From an uncultured Candidatus Saccharibacteria bacterium (GTDB lineage Bacteria; Patescibacteriota; Saccharimonadia; Saccharimonadales; Saccharimonadaceae), in NCBI GenBank assembly GCA_946187605.1, contig CAMHRH010000053.1:1-5839 (forward strand): a stretch of 5,839 bases of DNA, written 5' to 3'. The first letter of the stretch is position 1; every line of letters begins with the position of its first letter. A model generated the notes under the pieces. It saw only the letters and a list, made by a program, of their open reading frames with translations. It made no database searches and was not told the origin of the DNA. A program made the translations under genes and the position numbers. This document shows positions 1 through 4,737 of this stretch, piece by piece.

Positions 1-8
1 GTTCTTTG

Positions 9-16
9 ACCTCCTT
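9..16 (-). promoter_or_regulatory. Shine-Dalgarno of a divergent gene starting left of the window
   Basis: Read on the minus strand, positions 16 to 9 spell AAGGAGGT, a near-perfect anti-Shine-Dalgarno match. The start codon would fall at or just beyond position 1, so no coding sequence of this gene is visible. A minus-strand TATAAT at 33-28 could be its -10 element, but I see no good -35. Divergence from rpmH across a DnaA-box region makes dnaA the natural candidate. That identity is inference only. Confidence 0.55.
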
Positions 17-39
17 ACCTAAAAACAATTATACAAAAG

Positions 40-48
40 TTTTCCACA
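40..48 (+). promoter_or_regulatory. DnaA box 1
   Basis: TTTTCCACA is a perfect match to TTWTNCACA. It sits in a 13-bp sequence, AAAGTTTTCCACA (36-48), that is repeated exactly at 111-123. It is the box nearest the inferred divergent gene. Confidence 0.7.
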
Positions 49-85
49 GTTTTTATGAAAATATGCAACTTTGAAAATATTTTCT

Positions 86-96
86 AATACTTGAAA
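86..96 (+). repeat. 11-bp direct repeat, copy 1 of 2 (second copy 157-167)
   Basis: AATACTTGAAA occurs exactly at 86-96 and again at 157-167, 71 bp apart. The second copy supplies the -35 hexamer (TTGAAA) of the rpmH promoter. The first copy has no -10 element at a suitable distance. The repeats may be remnants of local duplication or origin-associated binding sites. No function can be assigned. Confidence 0.5.
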
Positions 97-114
97 TGAA
101 ATAACAGATGAAAG

Positions 115-123
115 TTTTCCACA
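115..123 (+). promoter_or_regulatory. DnaA box 2
   Basis: TTTTCCACA matches the DnaA consensus and has the same orientation as box 1. Its start lies 75 bp from that of box 1, and it shares the same four upstream bases, AAAG. Confidence 0.7.
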
Positions 124-148
124 AGAAAATTATAACAGGGGAGGGATA

Positions 149-157
149 TGTGGAAAA
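149..157 (-). promoter_or_regulatory. DnaA box 3
   Basis: TGTGGAAAA on the plus strand is TTTTCCACA on the minus strand. It ends five bases before the -35 hexamer of the rpmH promoter. It forms an inverted pair with box 2 and a direct pair with box 4, with starts 21 bp apart (about two helical turns). Confidence 0.7.
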
Positions 158-161
158 ATAC

Positions 162-190
162 TTGAAAAATGTGGAAAAAATCATTATAAT
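162..190 (+). promoter_or_regulatory. Sigma70-type promoter of the rpmH-rnpA-yidC-jag operon
   Basis: The -35 element TTGAAA (162-167) and the perfect -10 element TATAAT (185-190) are separated by an ideal 17 bp. Transcription would start near 197, which leaves a leader of about 40 nt before the rpmH ATG. This is the strongest promoter-like sequence in the window. DnaA boxes lie just upstream of the -35 and within the spacer, so the operon may respond to DnaA level or to origin firing. Confidence 0.85.
170..178 (-). promoter_or_regulatory. DnaA box 4, inside the rpmH promoter spacer
   Basis: TGTGGAAAA, the reverse complement of the DnaA consensus, lies wholly within the 17-bp spacer (168-184) between the -35 and -10 elements of the rpmH promoter. 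DnaA bound here would be expected to compete with RNA polymerase. That regulatory effect is inference. Confidence 0.7.
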
Positions 191-236
191 AGACACAATT
201 CTTTAAATAAAACAATAATCAGAAAGTTAGGAAAAT

Positions 237-374
237 ATGCCAAAGCGTACTTATCAACCACATAAGCGCCAACGCAAAGTTGAGCACGGTTTTCGTAAAC
301 GCAATGCAACCGTAAGCGGCCGCAAAGTTCTTGCTCGTCGTCGCATTAAGGGACGCGCACGTCTTAGCGCCTAA
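237..374 (+). CDS. rpmH: 50S ribosomal protein L34
   Basis: This encodes a 45-residue, very basic protein of the large ribosomal subunit. It begins MPKRTYQPHKRQRKVEHGFR, which matches the L34 signature (K)RTYQP...HGFRxR. It continues through a TVSGRKVLARRRIKGRARLSA-like C-terminus, also typical of L34. The length is normal for the family (44-50 residues). The extra Pro after Met is a common variant of the MKRTYQP start. AGGA at 229-232 serves as the ribosome binding site. The gene is first in the operon, 47 nt after the -10 hexamer, and its stop is only 2 nt from the rnpA start. Pairing of L34 with the RNase P protein is one of the most conserved gene adjacencies in bacteria. The assignment is secure despite the small size. 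Confidence 0.97.
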   Translation: MPKRTYQPHKRQRKVEHGFRKRNATVSGRKVLARRRIKGRARLSA

Positions 375-376
375 CG

Positions 377-718
377 ATGATCTCGAGGAAATATCGTTTT
401 CATTCGCGCGGTGGGGTTCGCTATACCTATCAGCATGGAAAAACAATCAGGGATTCACGAATATCCCTGGTTTTTGCTAGTAACGCCCGTAAGAAACAGC
501 GTTATGCTGTTGTTGTTAGCAAAAAGGTATTAAAATCTGCCGTCGGTCGTAATCGTATTCGCCGCCGCGTTTATGAGGCAATCCGTGCAGAGATGCCAAA
601 AATCCAAGTACCAGTTGACTGTATTTTTATTATCTATACAAAAGAAATTGCAAATATTGACTTTAAGGTTTTGCGGTCTCTAATCCATAATTTACTTATT
701 GAGGCGGAAATAATATAA
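377..718 (+). CDS. rnpA: Ribonuclease P protein component
   Basis: This is the protein subunit of RNase P, which works with the catalytic RNA (rnpB, not in this window) to remove 5' leaders from precursor tRNAs. The predicted protein has 113 residues, within the usual 105-130. The diagnostic block AVVVSKKVLKSAVGRNRIRR (residues 44-63) contains the SKK segment and the R58-N59-R60 RNR motif of the RNA-binding helix, followed by a basic stretch to about residue 70. The N-terminal YRFHSRGG...YQHGKTIR part fits the family's first helix and strand. The ATG begins 2 nt after the rpmH stop and has no recognisable Shine-Dalgarno. Translation therefore probably depends on ribosomes arriving from rpmH. 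No anomaly is seen in the key motif. Confidence 0.95.
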   Translation: MISRKYRFHSRGGVRYTYQHGKTIRDSRISLVFASNARKKQRYAVVVSKKVLKSAVGRNRIRRRVYEAIRAEMPKIQVPVDCIFIIYTKEIANIDFKVLRSLIHNLLIEAEII

Positions 719-745
719 TAGACCTCATTAGGGAGTGTGTAAAAA

Positions 746-1822
746 ATGTTTGACTTAATCGATATGATTATTGTGCGCCCAATCGTAAATATCTTTTTTG
801 CGATTTATTCCTTAGTTGGTGATTTTGGCGTTGCAATTATTATCTTTGTTATTCTAGTAAAGATTTGCATGTGGCCGCTTATGAAGCGACAGCTACATCA
901 GACACGCATTATGCGCCAGATTCAGCCAGAGCTTGCGGAAATTAAGAAACGCTGCAAGGGTAACCGCCAGATGGAATCCATTCAGATGATGGACCTCTAC
1001 AAGCGCAAGAACGTGAAGCCATTTCGCTCCATGTTGTCAATTCTAATTCAGCTCCCGCTATTTATTAGCCTTTTTACTGCGATTAACGTTGCGGCGCGCC
1101 CACGCGAGAACTATAACGTTGACTATTCGGCATACTCATTTGTAAAATCGCTCAGAAATGTCGATGAGTTAATTGAGACTCAGAATAAATACTTTAATGT
1201 AATTGAGAGTAATAAAGATAAGAGTGACGAAGAAAAGCAAGAAGTTGTCTATGAATTCCAGCCAAAGCTATTTGGTCTCGTGGATCTTTCGACTAGCGCC
1301 GGATTTGGCTCGACTAGCTCTATTGTCATCTTAGTATTAGCCGTCGCATCTGCTGGTGTCCAATTTATTATGGCTCGTCAACAGGATCCTTCTCGCAGTA
1401 GTAATAAAAAGAAGCGTGGCTTCCGCGATATTATGCGTGAAGCGGCAGAGGGTAAAGAGGCTGATCAGAGCGAGATCAATGCTATTGCGCAAGGTCAAAT
1501 GACTTGGATGATGCCACTCATGATGTTGATGATTATGATTAGCCTTCCGGGCGCACTCGTACTGTATTATTTCTTAAATAACTGTATTACTGTCTTCTTG
1601 CAGAAGATTATTCTTAGTCGCGACTATACCGAAATGGAGGCAGCTGCAGATAAGCGCATTCTGAAAGAGCTCAAAGAGGCTCAAGAAGCTGTAATTGTTG
1701 AGGATAACACTAAGGCTGAGACGAAAAAACGAACTACGCATTACGCTTCAAGCAAAAACAAAAACGAGGAAAAAGTACACATTACGCGCATCTCTGCTTC
1801 TAATAAAAAGAAAAGGAGATAA
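746..1822 (+). CDS. yidC: Membrane protein insertase YidC/Oxa1 family
   Basis: This 358-residue protein would insert and fold membrane proteins, alone or with SecYEG. Predicted membrane segments lie near residues 8-24, 27-46, 95-116, 191-210 and 252-288 (the last span may be two helices). A charged cytoplasmic hairpin (about 47-90) includes QPELAEIKKR, matching the family's QPE-helix, and NVKPFRSMLSILIQLPLF replaces the usual NPxxGCLPxxLQxPIF. There is no large periplasmic P1 domain and no lipobox Cys, so it resembles the short monoderm/organelle type without the lipoprotein anchor. At the position of the conserved groove arginine in the second segment it has Lys39 (ILVKICMWPL). A loop of about 75 residues (117-190) and a strongly basic tail (about 327-358, ending NKKKRR) are notable. 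The tail may bind ribosomes. GGGAG at 731-735 precedes the start. Confidence 0.93.
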   Translation: MFDLIDMIIVRPIVNIFFAIYSLVGDFGVAIIIFVILVKICMWPLMKRQLHQTRIMRQIQPELAEIKKRCKGNRQMESIQMMDLYKRKNVKPFRSMLSILIQLPLFISLFTAINVAARPRENYNVDYSAYSFVKSLRNVDELIETQNKYFNVIESNKDKSDEEKQEVVYEFQPKLFGLVDLSTSAGFGSTSSIVILVLAVASAGVQFIMARQQDPSRSSNKKKRGFRDIMREAAEGKEADQSEINAIAQGQMTWMMPLMMLMIMISLPGALVLYYFLNNCITVFLQKIILSRDYTEMEAAADKRILKELKEAQEAVIVEDNTKAETKKRTTHYASSKNKNEEKVHITRISASNKKKRR

Positions 1823-1824
1823 TT

Positions 1825-2298
1825 ATGAATACAGATGAATCAATCCGCTTCGCTACGAAGTATCTCGAGGATTTACTGTCATTCTTTGGTATTAATGTGG
1901 CAGTCTATTCGACGATTGATGACGATGTGATACAGCTATCAATTCCGTCGACTAGTATGAACTCGCTATTAATCGGTAAAAACGCCAACAACTTGCGCGC
2001 ACTTCAACACATTGTGATGATGACGCTTATTGCTCGTAATGCTGATGTTACTCGGGTTAATATCGATGTTGCCGACTACAAGCGCCAGCGTGCTGATAAA
2101 ATCGAACGTCAAGCCGAAAACTGGATTCAGGAAGTGCGTCGTACTGGCAATGAAAAAATACTCGACCTTAATGCCGCCGATCGCCGCGTCGTCCATCGCT
2201 TTGCGCAGGATTATTCAGATATTGAGACTTTTAGTAAAGGTGAAGGGCGTGAACGCCGACTTCATATAGTTCGCAAAGAAGTCGCCGACGAAGAGTAG
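1825..2298 (+). CDS. jag: Jag/KhpB-type RNA-binding protein (KH + R3H domains)
   Basis: This 157-residue protein has a KH-like domain (about 1-83) and a C-terminal R3H domain (about 88-150). The R3H part is textbook: AADRRVVHRFAQD gives the R120-x3-H124 motif, followed by ETFSKGEGRERRLHIV, matching the family's ETxSxGEGRERRvvI. The KH loop reads LIGKNANNLRALQ, so the usual GxxG is G51-K-N-A54. The N-terminal Jag-N domain of Firmicutes homologues is absent. Homologues (KhpB/EloR/SpoIIIJ-associated) bind RNA and influence cell elongation and small-RNA regulation. The next-door yidC is the classic neighbour. The AAGGAGA ribosome binding site (1813-1819) is embedded in the last two Arg codons of yidC, and the genes are 2 nt apart, so the two are probably translated together. 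The intrinsic terminator starts 12 nt after the stop. Confidence 0.93.
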   Translation: MNTDESIRFATKYLEDLLSFFGINVAVYSTIDDDVIQLSIPSTSMNSLLIGKNANNLRALQHIVMMTLIARNADVTRVNIDVADYKRQRADKIERQAENWIQEVRRTGNEKILDLNAADRRVVHRFAQDYSDIETFSKGEGRERRLHIVRKEVADEE

Positions 2299-2309
2299 AT
2301 AAAACTAAG

Positions 2310-2333
2310 ACCGGCTCAAAAAGCCGGTTTTTT
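2310..2333 (+). terminator. Intrinsic terminator of the rpmH-rnpA-yidC-jag operon
   Basis: A perfect 7-bp stem (2310-2316 ACCGGCT pairing with 2322-2328 AGCCGGT) with a 5-nt loop CAAAA is followed by a six-T run (2328-2333). The AAG just before the stem can extend pairing into the T tract. It lies 12 nt after the jag stop, so it separates this operon from the LCP cluster. Confidence 0.92.
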
Positions 2334-2362
2334 GATCACCGAACAGTGCGCCACCCCTATAA

Positions 2363-2380
2363 AACCGAACATGTTCGGTT
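2363..2380. promoter_or_regulatory. Perfect 18-bp palindrome, candidate operator
   Basis: AACCGAACATGTTCGGTT is self-complementary over all 18 bases. An additional copy of the half-site ACCGAACA lies at 2338-2345, 26 bp (about 2.5 turns) upstream. Such symmetry suggests a dimeric repressor or activator. The core resembles the Gram-positive LexA box (CGAAC-N4-GTTCG), but it has only two central bases instead of four. It lies about 110 bp before the LCP -10 element. No T run follows on the plus strand, so it is unlikely to be a second plus-strand terminator. Confidence 0.55.
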
Positions 2381-2419
2381 GCGTATAGATAAAAATATTT
2401 CATAACTTTTTAACACATT

Positions 2420-2443
2420 GTGCAAAACTTTTAATTTTTGCAC
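2420..2443. repeat. 8-bp inverted repeat in the LCP upstream region
   Basis: GTGCAAAA (2420-2427) and TTTTGCAC (2436-2443) flank an 8-nt A/T spacer, CTTTTAAT. This could be a second protein-binding site or an unstable hairpin. It lies about 48 bp before the -10 candidate, in a position where a regulator could act. Nothing in the sequence identifies the ligand. Confidence 0.4.
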
Positions 2444-2490
2444 TGCATACTTAATAATAGAAAACACAAAAGTCAATCATAGTGATTAGG

Positions 2491-2496
2491 TATAAT
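2491..2496 (+). promoter_or_regulatory. Candidate -10 element for the LCP gene cluster
   Basis: This is a perfect TATAAT, 25 nt before the ATG at 2522. Transcription would start near 2503, giving a leader of about 19 nt. I see no convincing -35 at 16-18 bp and no extended -10 TG, so the promoter may need an activator. An alternative, weaker -10 (AATAAT, 2453-2458) lies further upstream. A promoter is expected here because the preceding operon ends at a terminator. Confidence 0.5.
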
Positions 2497-2521
2497 TAAC
2501 TCAAAATGTTAGAATAGGATA

Positions 2522-4282
2522 ATGAATGGTAAGTCTATTGATGGGCTTCAGCGGAGAAGTGGAGTTAAAAAAACCGCAACCAAAAAACCAGTTAGGAAAA
2601 AAGTCGTCGTTAAACGTTCGACTAATGCTATCGCGAAAAAACGTAGCATTGAGATTCCGGATAATAAACGAGACTTAAAAGAGCTATTAAAAGAGAATGA
2701 GGCTCTAGAAGCGGCTGAGGAAAAACGCAAAAAAGAAGAACGTCAGGATGTTGTCGTTAAAGAATTTCTCGAAGAAGTTAAGGATAATAATCCTACGGAT
2801 TTAGCCGATGTGCCACGAAAGGAGCGCAAAAAAGCTATGAAGAAGGAAAATAAGCCAAAAAAGAAGAAGAAAATCCTTCGAAAAGTTGTTTTGGTGCTCG
2901 TCCTTCTATTACTTGCTGGCGGCGCCTATGCGTATTTCTATTTAAATGACTTCGTAGCTAAGATTACTGACGATGGTAATCTTCTGGGTTTTATATTCTC
3001 CGATCCAGACACACCACTAAAGAAAGATGAGAATGGCCGCACGAACATTATTATTTTTGGTACAGAGGGCTATAGTATGGATGATCCTCATTATGACGGC
3101 GGACTCCTTACGGACTCGATGATGCTTCTTAGTATTGATCAAGATACTGGAAATGCAAAAGCAGTCAGCTTGCCGCGCGACTTGAAAGCTAGCTCGACCT
3201 GTACTGCGACCGGAAAACTAAATGAGGTCTATTTCTGTGAATATTCTAAAAATAATGGCAGCGCAGAGAGCAAAAAAGAGCACGAAGAAAAAGCTGCGCA
3301 GAAACTTGCTGACGCATTCACGGAAGTGTTGGGCGTAGAGGTGCATTATCGTGTGCATGCAAACTGGGCTGCGGTGGTAAAAATTGTCGACGCAATTGGC
3401 GGTATTGATGTCGTATTTACTTATGAAGACCAGGAATGGGATGGCAATGAGACGGTAATTAAGACAACTAGCCCGAAAGGTCTTCGCGATATTGAGCAGA
3501 ATCATAATGTCAGTCTGGATTATCCGAATGGCCAGGCGCTTCATCTAAATGGTTGGCAGGCACTAGCTGTTGCGCGCGTTCGCAATGCCTTTGGTGGCTA
3601 TGGTGCTGGAAATGGCAATTTTAGCCGCGAATACTTCCAGCAACGCATTCTAGAGGCAATCGTAAAGAAGGCGCGCGAATCGAACGTTACTTCAGATCTA
3701 GGGGCAGTTATACAAATTAAAGATGCGGTCGGAGATAATTTGCGAACCGACTTTAAAGATACTGAAATCAAAACCGCTCTAAAAGTAGCCAGTAATGTTG
3801 ATATGGCGGCACTTGAGACAATATCGCTATACTCGACAGATGATAAGCCAGCCGCTTTAATGACTACCGGTACTATTAATGGAATTTCCTATGTTCTTCC
3901 GACAGCCGGCGTAGGAAACTACAGTAACATAAAAGCTTACATGAAACGCAAGATGAGCGCTGAGGCCTTTACTTCGGAAAACGCCCAAATCGTCGTAATG
4001 AATGGCACTAATGCCTATGGTATCGCCTCAAAGGAGAAGACAGAGCTTGAGGATGCTGGATATATTGTTTCATCTACAGTAAATGCTCCGTCTGACCAAT
4101 CTGGCTTTGATGGCGTGCGCGTTTATCAGAAGAATACTAAGCTTTCTCAAACTGCGGAGGCATTAAAGAAGTTCTATAGTGTTGATATTCAGACTGAAAT
4201 ACCGGAGAGCTTATCAAAAACCGAAGCCGATTTCATCGTAATTATCGGTAATGGCTTCTCTCATTCATCAAAGAAGAAATAA
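2522..4282 (+). CDS. LCP-family (LytR-CpsA-Psr) cell-wall glycopolymer ligase with LytR_C domain
   Basis: LCP enzymes transfer lipid-linked glycopolymers, such as teichoic acids or capsule, onto peptidoglycan outside the membrane. The 586 residues comprise a charged, Lys-rich cytoplasmic region (1-120), one membrane helix (about 121-140), an LCP catalytic domain (about 172-384) and a LytR_C domain (about 487-577). LCP motifs seen are LLTDSMMLLSID with D198, VSLPRD with R219-D220, VVKIVDAIGGIDV, and ALHLNGWQALAVARVR with R352 and R354. The C-terminal part has VVMNGT and ADFIVIIGNG, typical of LytR_C. The cytoplasmic region is much longer than usual for LCP proteins. Two cysteines (C227, C239) could form a disulfide outside the cell. 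An in-frame stop at 2510-2512 makes ATG 2522 the first possible ATG start. Its AGGA (2516-2519) is unusually close. rnhA follows after 17 nt. Confidence 0.92.
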   Translation: MNGKSIDGLQRRSGVKKTATKKPVRKKVVVKRSTNAIAKKRSIEIPDNKRDLKELLKENEALEAAEEKRKKEERQDVVVKEFLEEVKDNNPTDLADVPRKERKKAMKKENKPKKKKKILRKVVLVLVLLLLAGGAYAYFYLNDFVAKITDDGNLLGFIFSDPDTPLKKDENGRTNIIIFGTEGYSMDDPHYDGGLLTDSMMLLSIDQDTGNAKAVSLPRDLKASSTCTATGKLNEVYFCEYSKNNGSAESKKEHEEKAAQKLADAFTEVLGVEVHYRVHANWAAVVKIVDAIGGIDVVFTYEDQEWDGNETVIKTTSPKGLRDIEQNHNVSLDYPNGQALHLNGWQALAVARVRNAFGGYGAGNGNFSREYFQQRILEAIVKKARESNVTSDLGAVIQIKDAVGDNLRTDFKDTEIKTALKVASNVDMAALETISLYSTDDKPAALMTTGTINGISYVLPTAGVGNYSNIKAYMKRKMSAEAFTSENAQIVVMNGTNAYGIASKEKTELEDAGYIVSSTVNAPSDQSGFDGVRVYQKNTKLSQTAEALKKFYSVDIQTEIPESLSKTEADFIVIIGNGFSHSSKKK

Positions 4283-4299
4283 TCTGATAAAATAAAGGT

Positions 4300-4722
4300 A
4301 TGAAGCATTATTTCACCGATGGCTCTGCCTCGCCAAATCCTGGACCGGGTGGATATGCAGTAATTGATCTTGATTTAGAAAAGCCAGTTGCGCTTGGTAG
4401 CGAGCAGAACTCAACTAATATTCGCATGGAAGCGATGGCTTTAATCGCTGCCTATAAAATCGCTCAGCCAAACGATCGAATCTCAACCGACTCAGAATTT
4501 TGGGTTAATGTCGTAACAAAATGGGCGCCAAGCTGGAAAAAGAATGGTTGGACTAAGAAATCTGGCCCGATTAAGAATCTTGAGCTAGTCCAAGAATTAT
4601 ATGAGTTATATCTTGCAAAGCCATCCATAAAACTCGAGTGGACGCGTGGCCATATTGGTACAAAAGGAAACGAATTAGCGGACGAGTGGGCAAATAAGGC
4701 TCGACAAGGAGCAACAATCTAA
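4300..4722 (+). CDS. rnhA: Ribonuclease HI
   Basis: This enzyme cuts the RNA strand of RNA-DNA hybrids, helping to remove R-loops and primers during replication. The 140-residue protein carries the full DEDD metal-binding set: D7 in FTDGSASPNPGPGGYA, E44 in RMEAMALIAA, D64 in STDSEF and D128 in GNELADEWANKA. It also has H118 in TRGHIG, the catalytic-loop histidine. The WKKNGWTKKSGPIKN segment (79-93) matches the basic handle region of the E. coli type. The protein is slightly shorter than E. coli RNase HI (155 residues) and has no extra hybrid-binding domain. An in-frame stop at 4288-4290 fixes the start. AAAGG ends one base before the ATG, a very tight spacing that may limit initiation. It lies 17 nt after the LCP gene and 15 nt before the CYTH gene. 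Confidence 0.95.
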   Translation: MKHYFTDGSASPNPGPGGYAVIDLDLEKPVALGSEQNSTNIRMEAMALIAAYKIAQPNDRISTDSEFWVNVVTKWAPSWKKNGWTKKSGPIKNLELVQELYELYLAKPSIKLEWTRGHIGTKGNELADEWANKARQGATI

Positions 4723-4737
4723 AGAAAGGAGCTAGAA

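Larger units (their letters stand above)
40..178. other. Probable chromosomal origin (oriC) segment with a DnaA-box cluster
   Basis: This A/T-rich non-coding stretch upstream of rpmH holds four 9-mers that match the DnaA-box consensus TTWTNCACA exactly. Two are on the plus strand (40-48, 115-123) and two on the minus strand (149-157, 170-178). All four are the same variant, TTTTCCACA. The rpmH-dnaA intergenic region is a well-known origin site in many bacteria. The A/T-rich tract between boxes one and two (49-110) is a candidate unwinding element. The true origin could extend left of the window or lie on the other side of dnaA. Strand-skew data would be needed to confirm it. Confidence 0.65.

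Noticed and set aside
136..145. CAGGGGAGGG as a GC-rich origin element with adjacent DnaA-trio motifs
   Set aside because: There is a short G-rich run near DnaA boxes, but I could not see a convincing series of DnaA-trios next to it.
1969..2269. Overlapping open frames on both strands inside jag
   Set aside because: Both are shadows of the KH-R3H coding sequence, which has clear family motifs and its own ribosome binding site.
2363..2380. Palindrome as a second or minus-strand terminator
   Set aside because: No T run follows on the plus strand. On the minus strand only TTTTATA follows, and there is no convergent minus-strand gene that would need it.
2363..2380. Canonical Gram-positive LexA (DinR) box
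   Set aside because: The consensus has four bases between CGAAC and GTTCG, but here there are two. It is kept only as a candidate operator of unknown ligand.
3218..3544. Minus-strand 108-codon open frame inside the LCP gene
   Set aside because: It lies fully within the strongly supported LCP catalytic domain. Its translation has no recognisable motif, and no minus-strand ribosome binding site or promoter was evident.
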